Positions 18,036 through 27,481 of a DNA stretch of 64,000 nt are shown one piece after another. The notes beneath the pieces were generated by a model that saw nothing but the letters and a program-made list of their open reading frames with translations, was not told where the DNA came from and did not search any database. Position 1 is the stretch's first letter. Each line of letters starts with the position of its first letter. Position numbers and translations under genes: made by a program. Where the stretch lies: positions 17,506 through 81,505 of the forward strand of contig CALHYX010000024.1 of assembly GCA_938041035.1 (NCBI GenBank), in the 5' to 3' direction. This DNA comes from an uncultured Acidimicrobiales bacterium. GTDB lineage: Bacteria > Actinomycetota > Acidimicrobiia > Acidimicrobiales > SHLQ01.

Positions 18036-18089
18036 ATACGGACGCCGGGGCCGAGCCGAAATTCCGGCTTCTTTGCCCCCCGGTGGTCC

Positions 18090-18095
18090 TAGGCT
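18090..18095 (+). promoter_or_regulatory. -10 box TAGGCT before MFS gene (leaderless-type)
   Basis: TAGGCT is six bases before ATG18102. This independent promoter suggests the MFS gene is not simply the tail of the cox operon. Confidence 0.5.
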
Positions 18096-18101
18096 GACCC
18101 G

Positions 18102-19322
18102 ATGGCTGGACTACCACCGCTGCTTCGGCCGCAACCGATCTGGGTGTTTGCCGCCCTGTCGGCGTGTATGGCCGCCGGGTACGGCGTGGTGTTCACGATC
18201 GTTGGCGACTACCGCGACGCCTACGGGATCACCGAGACCGAAATCGGCTTCGTGATCGGCGCCGGTTTCCTGTCGGCGTTCGTGGCCCAGGTTCTTCTCG
18301 CCCCGGTCGCCGACCGGGGCCGGGCCCGCCAGATGGTGATCTTTGGTGTGGTGGTGAACGTCGTGGGGCTGTTGATGATGGCGTTCGGCACCGCACTCGC
18401 GCCCATTTTGTTCGGACGCATCGTGTCGGGCGTCGGCATCGGCGCGGCGGGGCCGGCGATCCGCCGCATCGTCGTGCTGTCGGATCAGGAGAACCTCGGT
18501 CGAAACCTGGGCGCAATGGTCTCGGCCGATGTGTTCGGTTTCGCGATGGGACCGGCGATTTCGGCGGTGCTCGTCGGCCCGTTCGGGCTCGCCTCACCGT
18601 TTCTCGTCGTGTGTGCCGCCACGGTCTTCCTCGTCGTCGGAGCGCTCGGGGTGAAGGTGCACGAGACGGACGAAGCCGTCGCCACTCGGCAAAAGCGGCT
18701 GGCGCTCGACCTACTCAACGACCGGGTGGTCGCCGGGGCGGTCGTTCTCGCCGGCGCGGCCTTTTTGATGATCGGCGCATTCGACGCCCTGTGGGATGTG
18801 GTCCACGAAGACCTGGGGACCCGGCCCTGGATGGCGAACCTGGGCATCACCTTGTTCGCCCTCCCCCTGATCGTCCTCGGACCGATCGGCGGCAAGTTGG
18901 CGCAACGAATCGGCCCGTTCTTCCTCGCCGGGGGAGGCCTGGCCGGCGGAGCGGCGTTTCTCACCGCCTACGGATTTCTGCCGACCGGTTCGTGGATCTT
19001 CGGAGTGGCGATGTTCCACGCGATCGTCGACGGCGCGACGATCGCCGCATCGGGAATCGCCGTGAGCATGAGCGTTCCCGAACATCGCCAGGCCGGCGCG
19101 CAGGGCGTCATCGGCGCGGCCCAGGCGCTGAGCGGCGGCCTGGCCGCGATCGTGATCGGCGCGACGTACGAAGGGTTCGGTCGGGCGGCGGCGTACTCCA
19201 CCGCGGCGGTGGGGATGCTCATCCTGCTCGTCGCCGGGATGCTCCTGGCCAAGCCGGGATGGCGCCGCCGAGCCGACGATCCAACCGCGACCGCCCGCGT
19301 TCCCCTCGGCGCCGGCTCCTGA
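18102..19322 (+). CDS. Major facilitator superfamily transporter
   Basis: The 406-residue protein has about twelve predicted membrane helices with the MFS loop 2-3 motif 'APVADRGRARQMVIFG' (a variant of GxxxDRxGRR) and a cytoplasmic centre 'ETDEAVATRQKRLALDLL'. It resembles multidrug/efflux-type members by pattern, but no substrate can be named. It follows coxE by 66 bases on the same strand with its own -10 box; there is no evidence that it serves CO metabolism. Confidence 0.88.
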   Translation: MAGLPPLLRPQPIWVFAALSACMAAGYGVVFTIVGDYRDAYGITETEIGFVIGAGFLSAFVAQVLLAPVADRGRARQMVIFGVVVNVVGLLMMAFGTALAPILFGRIVSGVGIGAAGPAIRRIVVLSDQENLGRNLGAMVSADVFGFAMGPAISAVLVGPFGLASPFLVVCAATVFLVVGALGVKVHETDEAVATRQKRLALDLLNDRVVAGAVVLAGAAFLMIGAFDALWDVVHEDLGTRPWMANLGITLFALPLIVLGPIGGKLAQRIGPFFLAGGGLAGGAAFLTAYGFLPTGSWIFGVAMFHAIVDGATIAASGIAVSMSVPEHRQAGAQGVIGAAQALSGGLAAIVIGATYEGFGRAAAYSTAAVGMLILLVAGMLLAKPGWRRRADDPTATARVPLGAGS

Positions 19323-19348
19323 TCGAGCGGGCGGGCCAGCCCGACAGA

Positions 19349-20491
19349 TCAGCTTGTCTTGACTCCCCAGATCAACGACTGGCCCTCGTCGACCAGCAGG
19401 CCCGAAAGGGCCGCGCTGTCGGTTACCTGAAGGTTGGAGATGAGCACGGCATTCATGCCGTTGCGCGCCAGATATCGGCCATCGGGCGATAGCCATACGT
19501 CTTCGATCTGGCGGGTGAGCCCGGTGCGTAGGGGAGCACCGGAGGCGAGATCGATCACTTTGATGATCGGGCCGGGCGGGTTGATCGTGGTGTTGATGCC
19601 GTCAAACGTCTCCGCGATCAGCACGGTGTCGTCACCGAAGAAGTGGCCGACGCCAAAATCTCCGCTCAGCGGGGTCGCATCGGTGACGGCGAACGACTCG
19701 CGATCGAGCCACCGGTTCTCGCAGCTGAGGGTGGCGTCGCACACGGTGATGAGGATCCGGGTCCTGCCCACCGCCACCAGCCCGCCCTCGGCGACCACCT
19801 GTCGATAGCTGTCGTCGGACTGGAGTTCGAAGATCCCGCCCGAGCGGGAACCGACCACCTCGGGTCCGCTGAGTGGCCGGCCGTCGCTCCCTTCGGGGAT
19901 GAGCGCATCGTCGGGCGTGCGGAGGCGGCGCAGTACCTCCCCGGTCTCGATCTCGATCAATGCCCACGTCATCCCGCCGTCGGGGCCGAACTTGCTGAAC
20001 CACAGTCGGGTCGGATCGGTCGCCGTCGCGGTTTGGTCGGCCACCACCGAATCGAAGAAGTCGTGGCGTCCGGTGATCTGCTCGGCCGTGCGCTCCGGCG
20101 ATGCCATGTCGACCCGGAACCACTCGCCGAGGCGTTGCTTGACGATCAACTGCCCGTCGACGGCCAGCCACGGTTGCCCCTTGATGGCGAGGTTCTCGAA
20201 GTCACCGCTGTCGAGATCGACGACCTGGACGGTTTCGGTTCGACTGCCGATCGCAACGAACATGTTGGTGGGGCTGCCCATGATCGGCCCGTCGAACGTC
20301 GGGTCGCCGATGTCCTCGAGGGGTGGGGGCGGTTGACGGACCGGCAGCGTTGAGCTCGGTACGGTGGTCGTCGGTGCTCCCGCGGGAGCCGGACTCTCCT
20401 CGCTCAGCGCCACGAAGGTCAGTGCACCCAGGGCGATAACGGCCAACGCCGCGACCGGGGCGAGCCACGACCGGGCGCCGCGATCGACCAT
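19349..20491 (-). CDS. Membrane-anchored beta-propeller-like protein, unknown function
   Basis: The 380-residue product has one N-terminal membrane helix ('WLAPVAALAVIALGALTFVAL'), a Thr/Pro linker ('TTTVPSSTLPVRQPPPP'), then a large extracytoplasmic domain of repeated strands with 'DPTRLWFSKFGPDGGMTWALIEIETGEVL' and 'WLSPDGRYLARNG', typical of TolB/WD-like propeller blades. The start is uncertain: the frame stays open 94 codons upstream to 20773, but that part shows no domain and has no ribosome site, so ATG20491 just before the helix was chosen. It resembles in layout the lipoprotein at 53304-54626. The function is unknown; such proteins often sense or scaffold at the cell wall. Confidence 0.7.
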   Translation of the reverse strand: MVDRGARSWLAPVAALAVIALGALTFVALSEESPAPAGAPTTTVPSSTLPVRQPPPPLEDIGDPTFDGPIMGSPTNMFVAIGSRTETVQVVDLDSGDFENLAIKGQPWLAVDGQLIVKQRLGEWFRVDMASPERTAEQITGRHDFFDSVVADQTATATDPTRLWFSKFGPDGGMTWALIEIETGEVLRRLRTPDDALIPEGSDGRPLSGPEVVGSRSGGIFELQSDDSYRQVVAEGGLVAVGRTRILITVCDATLSCENRWLDRESFAVTDATPLSGDFGVGHFFGDDTVLIAETFDGINTTINPPGPIIKVIDLASGAPLRTGLTRQIEDVWLSPDGRYLARNGMNAVLISNLQVTDSAALSGLLVDEGQSLIWGVKTS

Positions 20492-20787
20492 GGTCGGGCC
20501 CGCGTTGGACGCATCGTCGGCCACCCAACGAAGATCGTTTCCGGGTTCGGTGTCGCCTCGGCGTAACCCCACTCTCGCAAGCGTGGCACACCCCGCGCCC
20601 CTTTGTGACGGCGGATCCGCGGTCGCCAGGAGGTCTTCGGCCCAACCGGCGTGGTCGTGATGGCCATCGCTGATGGCCGCACCCGTCGGCGTTTGCGGTG
20701 GGCAACCCGGTTGGCCCGCGGTGGGAACGGATCGGCCGTCGGTGGGGTTGGTACGGTAAGACCCGGAAACCACCGAAGGGAACCACC

Positions 20788-21432
20788 ATGTTGTTTGGTC
20801 GCAAAGCTGCCGTGATGCCCGACCCTGCCGACGCGCTGCCCGGCCGGTCCGAGACGATGCCGGTCGCCGCTTCGCACCTGGTGCTCGGTAACCCGATGAC
20901 CGAACCGTTCCCCGACGGATTCGGCTCGCTCATCGTCGGCATGGGCTGTTTTTGGGGTGCCGAACGAAAGTTCTGGGAAGCTCCGGGTGTCTACACGACC
21001 GCCGTGGGTTACGCGGCCGGCTTCACCCCGAACGCCACCTACGAAGAGGTCTGTTCCGGTCGCACCGGCCACAACGAGGTCGTACTCGTTGTCTGGGACC
21101 CCGCCGTCACCAGCCTCGACGCGATGTTGACGGTGTTCTGGGAGAGCCATGACCCGACCCAGGGCATGCGCCAGGGGAACGACGTCGGTACCCAGTACCG
21201 GTCGGGTATTTACCTCTCGGACCCGGCCCAGCGCGCCGCGGTCGAGGCGAGCCGGGATCGCTTTGGCGCGGCCCTCGCCGCCGCCGGCCTGGGTGAGATC
21301 ACCACCGAGATCCTCGACGCCGGTCCGTTCTACTACGCCGAGGATTACCACCAGCAGTATCTGGCCAAGAACCCCAACGGGTACTGCGGCCTCGGCGGTA
21401 CCGGCGTGAGCTGCCCCACCGGCGTTCTGTAG
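20788..21432 (+). CDS. msrA: Peptide-methionine (S)-S-oxide reductase
   Basis: The 214-residue protein has the MsrA catalytic motif '[13 protein letters not shown]' with Cys54, 'VGYAAG', '[15 protein letters not shown]', '[23 protein letters not shown]' in the standard order, and C-terminal resolving cysteines in '[12 protein letters not shown]'. It repairs oxidised Met (S-sulfoxide) using thioredoxin. About 40 extra residues precede the domain, as in many actinobacterial MsrA. ATG20788 follows GAAGGGA. No msrB is nearby. Confidence 0.96.
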   Translation: MLFGRKAAVMPDPADALPGRSETMPVAASHLVLGNPMTEPFPDGFGSLIVGMGCFWGAERKFWEAPGVYTTAVGYAAGFTPNATYEEVCSGRTGHNEVVLVVWDPAVTSLDAMLTVFWESHDPTQGMRQGNDVGTQYRSGIYLSDPAQRAAVEASRDRFGAALAAAGLGEITTEILDAGPFYYAEDYHQQYLAKNPNGYCGLGGTGVSCPTGVL

Positions 21433-21480
21433 CCAGCGCCTCGCCGGCCGTTTCACCAATCCTCGCCGGCGTCGCGACGA

Positions 21481-21533
21481 CGGTGGGGGTGTCGCGTCCA
21501 GCCCCCACCGGTGGGGTATCTTTTGGGGACCCC
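21481..21533 (+). terminator. Competing hairpins between msrA and amidase gene
   Basis: A 9-base stem pairs 21481-21489 with 21502-21510 (loop 12). The right arm also lies in a second palindrome CCCCACCGGTGGGG (21503-21516), and GGGGT (21513-21517) can pair with ACCCC (21529-21533). The three pairings exclude one another. The first could end the msrA message (TCTTTT follows); the set could instead be an attenuator in the amidase leader. Confidence 0.45.
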
Positions 21534-21591
21534 CTGGCGCGTTCTTCGCTTGTTGCGCGCGCCCGACGGCCCCTCGACGCGACTGGTGATC

Positions 21592-23160
21592 ATGCGCAAG
21601 CTTTCTTTGCTCCTGGCAATGCTCCTTCTCGCGGCCACGACCTCGATCGTTGGCCCGGTGACGGAACCGGCCGAGGCCCAGGGAGCCAACTCGCCGATCG
21701 GCCGCATCGATCAATGGGGAGTGGGGGGCGGCAAGGTCGTGGCGCACGGCTGGACGCTCGACCCCGACACGCGGGCTTCGATCGTGGTCCACATGTATGT
21801 CGATGGGCAGTTCACCGCCTCGACCCGCGCCGACGTCAATCGACCCGACGTCGATCGAGTCCACGGCAAGGGCGCGGCGCACGGGTTCGCGATCGAGGCC
21901 CCCATCGGCGCCGGCTCGCACAACGTCTGCCTCTACGGCATCAACGCCGGCCCGGGGCCCAACACCCGGCTCGGGTGCCGGTCGGTGCGCGGTCGCGGTC
22001 GGGCCGATGCGACAGGTGGGTTGACACCGATCGGCCAGATCGAATCGATCAGCGTCGACGGCAACACCGCCACCCTGTCGGGTTGGGCCCTCGACGGCGA
22101 CACGAACCGACCCATCAACATTCACGTCTACGTCGACAAGGAGTTCCACTCCGGCAAGAAGGCGCGGGGCAAGCGGGCCGATCTCGCCCAGATCTACGGT
22201 CGAGGCGCTCGGCACGGCTGGGGGGTGCCGCTCAACCTGAGCGACGGCACCCACACGGTGTGCGTGTACGCCATCGACGACGCCAAGATTCGCGGCAACA
22301 ACAAGCGGCTCGGCTGCCGGTCCATTTCGGTCGGGGTGGACAACCGGGGCGGGCCGGGCGTGGTCATCACCCCGACCGGCATCGTCACGCCCGTTATCGA
22401 GGCCGGCGTCGGCGGCTCCTATCGGGTCCTCACGCCGTGCCTCAACGAGGCCACGGTCACCGGTACGTTCGTGCCCGGAACCCAGGTGGTTGTCGATCCC
22501 GGTCACGGTGGCCGCGAGTCGGGCGCCGTCGGCCCGAACGGGCTGGTCGAAAAAGAGGTCAACCTGTCGATTGCGCGGCGGGTGAAGGCCATCCTCGAAG
22601 CGCGCGGCTACTCCGTGGTGATCACCCGCACCACCGATGTCCGGCTCCCACTGCTGTATCGAGCTGAAATCGCCAATGCGCTCAAGCCCGATGTCTTCGT
22701 GTCGCTGCACCACAACGGTGGGGCGGTGCGACCGCAACAAGACCCGGGGACCGAGACCTTCTATCAGCACGACTCACCGGAGTCGCGTCGGCTCGCGGGC
22801 ATCTTGTACGAGGAGATCTCGGCCGCCATGGACCGGTTCGGGTCCAACTTCGTCGGTACCGTTCGCAACGGCGCCAACACCCGGTTGCGCGAGGACGGTT
22901 CCGATCTGTACGGCATTCACCGCTTCACCCCCGATGTCGTGTCGGTGATCACCGAGGCGCTGTACCTCAGCCACCGGCCCGAAGCCGAAATGCTGGCCCG
23001 CGCCGATGTTCGCGACGCGCAGGCCGTCGCCATCGTCGACGGCATCATCCGGTTCCTCACCACGGCCGACGAGGGCAGCGGCTACAACGGTTCGTTCACC
23101 GACCCCACCAGCACGGGCACCGGTGGCACCGACAACTGCACCGACCCCCGCCTCCAGTAG
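21592..23160 (+). CDS. N-acetylmuramoyl-L-alanine amidase (Amidase_3) with two N-terminal repeat domains
   Basis: The 522-residue secreted protein has a signal peptide (residues 1-30, '…PAEAQ'), then two homologous domains of about 97 residues (36-131 and 147-244). Each reads 'IG-x-I', 'GW-L/A-D-D-T', 'VYVD/MYVD', 'HGF/HGW', and 'VCLY/VCVY…RLGCRS' with two Cys. The C-terminal zinc amidase domain has ligands His305 ('DPGHGG'), Glu320 ('LVEKEVNLS') and His373 ('SLHHN') and catalytic Glu455 ('VITEALYLS'). It cleaves the amide bond between MurNAc and the stem peptide in septal or outer peptidoglycan. The repeats are likely wall-targeting. ATG21592 is used because it starts the signal peptide. Confidence 0.93.
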   Translation: MRKLSLLLAMLLLAATTSIVGPVTEPAEAQGANSPIGRIDQWGVGGGKVVAHGWTLDPDTRASIVVHMYVDGQFTASTRADVNRPDVDRVHGKGAAHGFAIEAPIGAGSHNVCLYGINAGPGPNTRLGCRSVRGRGRADATGGLTPIGQIESISVDGNTATLSGWALDGDTNRPINIHVYVDKEFHSGKKARGKRADLAQIYGRGARHGWGVPLNLSDGTHTVCVYAIDDAKIRGNNKRLGCRSISVGVDNRGGPGVVITPTGIVTPVIEAGVGGSYRVLTPCLNEATVTGTFVPGTQVVVDPGHGGRESGAVGPNGLVEKEVNLSIARRVKAILEARGYSVVITRTTDVRLPLLYRAEIANALKPDVFVSLHHNGGAVRPQQDPGTETFYQHDSPESRRLAGILYEEISAAMDRFGSNFVGTVRNGANTRLREDGSDLYGIHRFTPDVVSVITEALYLSHRPEAEMLARADVRDAQAVAIVDGIIRFLTTADEGSGYNGSFTDPTSTGTGGTDNCTDPRLQ

Positions 23161-23231
23161 GCTCGACCTGCACGCCCCCCTCGAGGTCCGTTTCCGCCGG
23201 TGATAGCGCCGCTTTTCCTGTCCATCGCTCC

Positions 23232-24401
23232 ATGATGCCAATGTCGCGGCTCGGCGGAAGTGGTCTGTCGTTCGGCGTTTTCGGGTTTCCGGTACGGGTC
23301 GAGTGGTCGTTCTTTCTCATCGCCTTCTTCTTCTCCGCCTTCGACATTCGGCGCGCCCTGTTGTGGATCGTCGTGCTCCTGCCGTCGATCCTCGTGCACG
23401 AACTCGGCCATGCGTTCGCCGCCCGCTCGCTCGGCGCCCAGCCCGAGATCGCCATCCACGGGTTCGGTGGCCTGACCGCATGGTCGCCGGCGCGCGAGCC
23501 CAGCCGGCTGCAGTCGATCGGTGTGAGTCTCGCCGGCCCCGGGGCCGGCTTCGTGCTCGGGGTGCTCCTGCTGGTCGCCGCCATCTTTGCCGGCTATGAG
23601 ATCACCACATCGGGTTTCGGCGGCGCGGAACGACTGCGCACCGCGCTCCTGCTCGGGATCTGGATCAACCTCGGGTGGGGCGCACTGAACCTGTTGCCGA
23701 TCCTGCCGCTCGACGGTGGCCACATCATGGTCGAGATGATGCCGGGTCCGCCGCGGACCCGAAGGCTCTGGGCCGCCGGTGTCTCGGTTCTCGTCGCGGT
23801 CGTGTCGGGGTTGGTCCTGTGGCGGATCGGGCTCGTGTTCGGCGCGCTGCTCATCGGCTACTTCGGCTTCCAGAGCGGAGCGATCCTGGTGTCGACGTGG
23901 CGGCGCGAACGGGCCGAAGCCGGTGGCCGAATCGTCGAGCAGGCGATGGCCCGGCTACGGGCCGGCGACCTGGCGGCCATCGATGACCTCGAGGCCGAAG
24001 CCCGCCGCACCAAAAATGCCACCGCCCAGGGCCGACTGAAAACGGTGGTGGTCGAGGTGCTGGCTTCGATCGGACGCACGGCCGATGCCCGGGACCGGTT
24101 GGCGAGCATCCCGGGTCAGGTGTCGCCATCGCTCTATGCCCTGGTCGCCTTGCACGAGGGCGACCCGACCGCCTTTGCTCAGCTGGCCGAGATCGCCCAG
24201 ACCCAGCCCAGTGCCGAAGCCGGGCGCCTGCTCGGCCTCGGCGGGGTGCGAGCCGGCCGCACCGGCGAGCTTCCGGGCATCGTCGCCGCGATCGATCCGG
24301 CCGCCCGACCCGTCGTCGCCGCCGAGGTCGCGGCCAGTGTCGGTACCCACGGCGGGGCGGCCGGCCAGCTCGTGGTCGACCAGCTCAATCGGCTCGCGTG
24401 A
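23232..24401 (+). CDS. Site-2-protease-like M50 metallopeptidase with helical C-terminal domain
   Basis: The 389-residue protein is an intramembrane zinc protease: 'VHELGHAFAA' gives HExxH at His56-His60, and 'NLLPILPLDGGHI' supplies the third ligand Asp161. Five or six membrane helices occupy residues 1-205. The remaining ~180 residues are soluble and Ala-rich with helical pairs resembling TPR repeats, which may bind substrate or a partner. S2P-type enzymes release membrane-bound transcription factors or degrade signal-peptide remnants; the target is unknown. No PDZ domain is present. The 3' end overlaps the convergent racemase gene by 17 bases. Confidence 0.9.
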   Translation: MMPMSRLGGSGLSFGVFGFPVRVEWSFFLIAFFFSAFDIRRALLWIVVLLPSILVHELGHAFAARSLGAQPEIAIHGFGGLTAWSPAREPSRLQSIGVSLAGPGAGFVLGVLLLVAAIFAGYEITTSGFGGAERLRTALLLGIWINLGWGALNLLPILPLDGGHIMVEMMPGPPRTRRLWAAGVSVLVAVVSGLVLWRIGLVFGALLIGYFGFQSGAILVSTWRRERAEAGGRIVEQAMARLRAGDLAAIDDLEAEARRTKNATAQGRLKTVVVEVLASIGRTADARDRLASIPGQVSPSLYALVALHEGDPTAFAQLAEIAQTQPSAEAGRLLGLGGVRAGRTGELPGIVAAIDPAARPVVAAEVAASVGTHGGAAGQLVVDQLNRLA

Positions 24402-25098
24402 TCTCGTCCCGGTAGGCGCGCACCAGGGCATCGGCGAGCGCAACGGTGACATCGATGGTCGCCACGTCGGGACCCAGCTCGAGGAGCGGCAGCTCCGTAC
24501 AGGCGAGCAGCACCACGTCGGCGGCCAGCGGGGCGACGATCGCATCGAACCGAGCGACCAGCTCGGCGTCGGAGCCGCCGCGTTGTTTGATGTCGTAGAT
24601 GAGCTCGTGCAAGGGGTCGGGATCTTCAGGGGTGACGAGGTCGAACTCCTCGACCAGGCCTCGGTAGGCGGACTCGGCACCCAGTTGCACGACCGGGGCG
24701 GCGCCGAGAAGGGCGACCCGACGGGCGCCCATAGCCCGCGCCCGGTCCGCCGCCACCTCGGGCATCGAGGCGATGGTGCACGCCGGGAAGCGGGTGCGCA
24801 GCTCGGGGACGAACACGTTCAGGGTGTTGCAGGCGATGCCGACCACGGACATGTTGCCCCCCGCGAGTTGTCCGACCGCCTCGACGAGGGCGGCCCGCAC
24901 GCCTGCGTGGTGGGTGGCCAGCTCCATCGAGTGGCCGAGCTCGGGCTCCGAGACCAGGTGGACCCGCGGCGCGTCGATGTCGCCACGGTAGGCCGGCCCC
25001 ACCGCCTGTCGATGAGCGGCGAACACCTTGGTGAGCAGGTCGGCGCCGGCTTCGGGGCCGGAACCGCCGACGATGCCGATACCCGACCGAGTCGGCAC
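24385..25098 (-). CDS. Aspartate/glutamate racemase family protein
   Basis: The 237-residue protein has the two catalytic cysteines of the cofactor-independent racemases: Cys90 in 'GIACNTLN' and Cys200 in 'LLACTELPLL', with the N-terminal 'GIVGGSGPEAGADL'. The family interconverts L- and D-Asp or Glu, or hydantoins and maleate in some branches. It starts with GTG three bases after the stop of the ABC ATPase, so it is the last gene of the amino-acid uptake operon. That suggests it processes an imported D- or L-acidic amino acid. MurI function (D-Glu for peptidoglycan) is an alternative but the operon does not favour it. Confidence 0.88.
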   Translation of the reverse strand: MPTRSGIGIVGGSGPEAGADLLTKVFAAHRQAVGPAYRGDIDAPRVHLVSEPELGHSMELATHHAGVRAALVEAVGQLAGGNMSVVGIACNTLNVFVPELRTRFPACTIASMPEVAADRARAMGARRVALLGAAPVVQLGAESAYRGLVEEFDLVTPEDPDPLHELIYDIKQRGGSDAELVARFDAIVAPLAADVVLLACTELPLLELGPDVATIDVTVALADALVRAYRDEITRAD

Positions 25099-25101
25099 CC
25101 G

Positions 25102-25881
25102 CTAGAGAATCTGCGAAAGGAAGAGCTTTGTGCGCTCTTCCTGCGGGTTGGTGAAGAAATGCTCGGGGTCGCCGACCTCGACGATTTCGCCATCGGCCAT
25201 GAACACGACCCGATCGGCGACCTCGCGGGCGAAGCCCATTTCGTGGGTGACGCAGATCATCGTCATCCCTTCGTCGGCCAGGTCCTTCATGGTGTCGAGG
25301 ACCTCCTTGATCATCTCGGGGTCCAGAGCCGAGGTCGGCTCGTCGAACAACATGACCTTCGGGCTCATGGCCAACGAACGAGCGATGGCGACGCGCTGCT
25401 GCTGGCCGCCGGAGAGCTGGCCGGGGAACTTCTGGGCCTGTTCGGGAATCTTCACCCGTTCGAGCAACTCCATGGCCGTCGCCTCGGCGTCGGCCTTGGG
25501 CACCTTGCGGACCTGGCGAGGCGCGAGCGTGACGTTGTCCATCACCGTGAGATGCGGGAACAGGTTGAACGACTGGAAGACCATGCCGGTCTCGCGGCGG
25601 ATCTCCTGGATGTTGCGGATGTCGTCGCTGAGCTCAACGCCGTCGACGGTGATCTCGCCGCGATCGTGTTTCTCCAGCCGGTTGATACATCGGATGAGCG
25701 TCGACTTGCCCGACCCGGACGGGCCGATAACGACGACGACCTCCTGTTTGCCCACCAACATGTTGATGTCGCTTAGGGCCTGGAAGCTGCCGAAGAACTT
25801 GTCGACGCTCGTGAGTTCGATCATCACGTCGCGCCCGCCGATATCGGTGGCGTCGGTATTGACGGCGATGGGTTCGGTCAT
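25102..25881 (-). CDS. aapP: General L-amino-acid ABC transporter, ATP-binding protein
   Basis: The 259-residue protein has Walker A '[18 protein letters not shown]', Q-loop '[14 protein letters not shown]', signature '[16 protein letters not shown]', Walker B '[17 protein letters not shown]' and '[15 protein letters not shown]', which is diagnostic of the polar amino-acid (GlnQ/AapP) group. It drives the AapJQM importer. It lies 49 bases after the second permease gene and three bases before the racemase gene. The symbol is by operon order and family, not by proof of substrate range. Confidence 0.92.
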   Translation of the reverse strand: MTEPIAVNTDATDIGGRDVMIELTSVDKFFGSFQALSDINMLVGKQEVVVVIGPSGSGKSTLIRCINRLEKHDRGEITVDGVELSDDIRNIQEIRRETGMVFQSFNLFPHLTVMDNVTLAPRQVRKVPKADAEATAMELLERVKIPEQAQKFPGQLSGGQQQRVAIARSLAMSPKVMLFDEPTSALDPEMIKEVLDTMKDLADEGMTMICVTHEMGFAREVADRVVFMADGEIVEVGDPEHFFTNPQEERTKLFLSQIL

Positions 25882-25930
25882 CGAAGTACTCCCGTGCGGG
25901 TGGGTTGGATGTTTGGGCAGGTTTGGTGCA

Positions 25931-27481
25931 TCAGTGCTGCCCCACGTTCAGTCGGCGCTCCAGGCGCTGGCTCTCGCGCGAACTGGTGAAGGCGAGGGCC
26001 CAGAAACCGAAAGCGACAAAGGTCAGGGTTTCGCCGATACCGAAGCCGCGGAACGCCTCCTGGCCGTGCACGATGCCGCGCACGTCGAGGAATTCGGAGA
26101 TACCGATGATGGTGAACAGCGTGGTGTCCTTGAACAGCGAGATGAACTGGCCAACCATCGCGGGAATGACGGCCCGCAACGCCTGGGGCATGACGATGAG
26201 GCGCATGATCTTTGCCTGGGACAAGCCTCCGGCCTGTCCGGCTTCGATCTGGCCCTGCGGGACGGCCTGGAGGCCGCCGCGGACGATTTCGGCGATGTAG
26301 GCCGCCGAGAACAACGTGATGGCGGCGATGGCGCGCGTGATCAGCGACATCGGGGTGTCGGTATCGAGGAAGAACCCGATGAAGAACTGCGCGGACAACA
26401 GGAACGTGATGAGCGGAGCGCCCCGGAAGAACTCGATGTAGGCGACCGACATGACCTTGATCGCGGGCAGTGATGATCTACGACCGAGCGCCAGAAGTAC
26501 GCCCAAGGGGAAGGCGAGAAGCGTCGCCACCGCGGTAGCGACGAGGTTGAGGTGGAAGCCGCCCCATTCGGCCCAGTCGACCCCCTCGAGCCCGATCGCC
26601 TGGAGCGCGTAGTACGCGAGCACACCGATGATCATCACCGCGGCCACCCGAGCCGCATCGATGCGGTCACCCTGGAGGGCGAGGAACAGGGCGTAGATGC
26701 CGGCGAGGAGCGCGAACACGGCCCAGAAATCCCGGCGGATCACGAGGGTGGCCACGCCGATCGCCAGCGCGGCGGTGGCCATGATGAGCCCGGCGTTCGC
26801 TGGGAGTCCGCGAAACAGCCGCCCGATCTCGTCGTTGGCAAGGGGGATGAGTGCGATGGTGATGTAGAACCACGCCCAACCACCGGTGCCGGTGAGGAAC
26901 TGCAACTCGACGACCGCGGCCACCGCGGCGAGCGTCCAGCCCAGGGTGCGGAGGCGGCGGGGCAAGTAGGCGGTAACCGTGCGGCCGATGATCGCCGCGA
27001 TGATGGTGGCGCCGGCCAGCAGCCATGGCCCGGGCGTGCGGACGAAGACGACCAGGACCACGAGCACGAATACGACGACCGCCCAGTAGCTGGAGACGTA
27101 GGTCCGCCAGTTCTCCGGCGTGTATTCGAGGCCGTTCTCCATGGCCCGGTCGCGGGCGCTCGCCCGCATCGAACCCAGCGCGAATCCGACGGCGCCGCCG
27201 AGGGTGATGAGCTGGGCGATGAGGCGCCAGCGCTCTTCGCGGGGGTAGAGGCCCACCATGAACAGCTCGAGGTTGTCATGCACCGGCTCCCACCGGCCGG
27301 TGACAAAGATGAATCGGGCAAACCGGTAGAAGAGGTACAGCGCGAGGGCGCCGAAGACGACCGAGAGAATGGCGTTGAGCGGCGACGAGAAGAGGTTCTT
27401 CTTCAACCACGCGCCGGGCGTGAGTCGCTCGCTGGGGGGTAGGGAATTCGGAGGGATCGGCACGTGATCGATGGATTCCAT
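25931..27481 (-). CDS. aapM: General L-amino-acid ABC transporter, permease (AapM-like, extended)
   Basis: The 516-residue permease has the amino-acid-transporter permease domain in its C-terminal half, with the ATPase-contacting EAA loop '[30 protein letters not shown]'-type segment (about residues 420-455). It is far longer than the usual 380 or so: the N-terminal half adds several predicted helices (about residues 35-290) not needed in the family. AapM normally has some extra helices, but this extension is unusually large. Its ATG overlaps the stop of aapQ by one base (TGATG). Confidence 0.88.
   Translation of the reverse strand: MESIDHVPIPPNSLPPSERLTPGAWLKKNLFSSPLNAILSVVFGALALYLFYRFARFIFVTGRWEPVHDNLELFMVGLYPREERWRLIAQLITLGGAVGFALGSMRASARDRAMENGLEYTPENWRTYVSSYWAVVVFVLVVLVVFVRTPGPWLLAGATIIAAIIGRTVTAYLPRRLRTLGWTLAAVAAVVELQFLTGTGGWAWFYITIALIPLANDEIGRLFRGLPANAGLIMATAALAIGVATLVIRRDFWAVFALLAGIYALFLALQGDRIDAARVAAVMIIGVLAYYALQAIGLEGVDWAEWGGFHLNLVATAVATLLAFPLGVLLALGRRSSLPAIKVMSVAYIEFFRGAPLITFLLSAQFFIGFFLDTDTPMSLITRAIAAITLFSAAYIAEIVRGGLQAVPQGQIEAGQAGGLSQAKIMRLIVMPQALRAVIPAMVGQFISLFKDTTLFTIIGISEFLDVRGIVHGQEAFRGFGIGETLTFVAFGFWALAFTSSRESQRLERRLNVGQH

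Noticed and set aside
20492..20773. N-terminal extension of the propeller-like protein
   Set aside because: No ribosome site or domain; the helix just after ATG20491 fits a normal membrane-anchor start. It remains a possible alternative.
21433..21591. Cyclic-di-AMP (ydaO-type) riboswitch before the amidase
   Set aside because: Such switches often precede wall hydrolases, but the conserved sequence blocks are not recognisable here.
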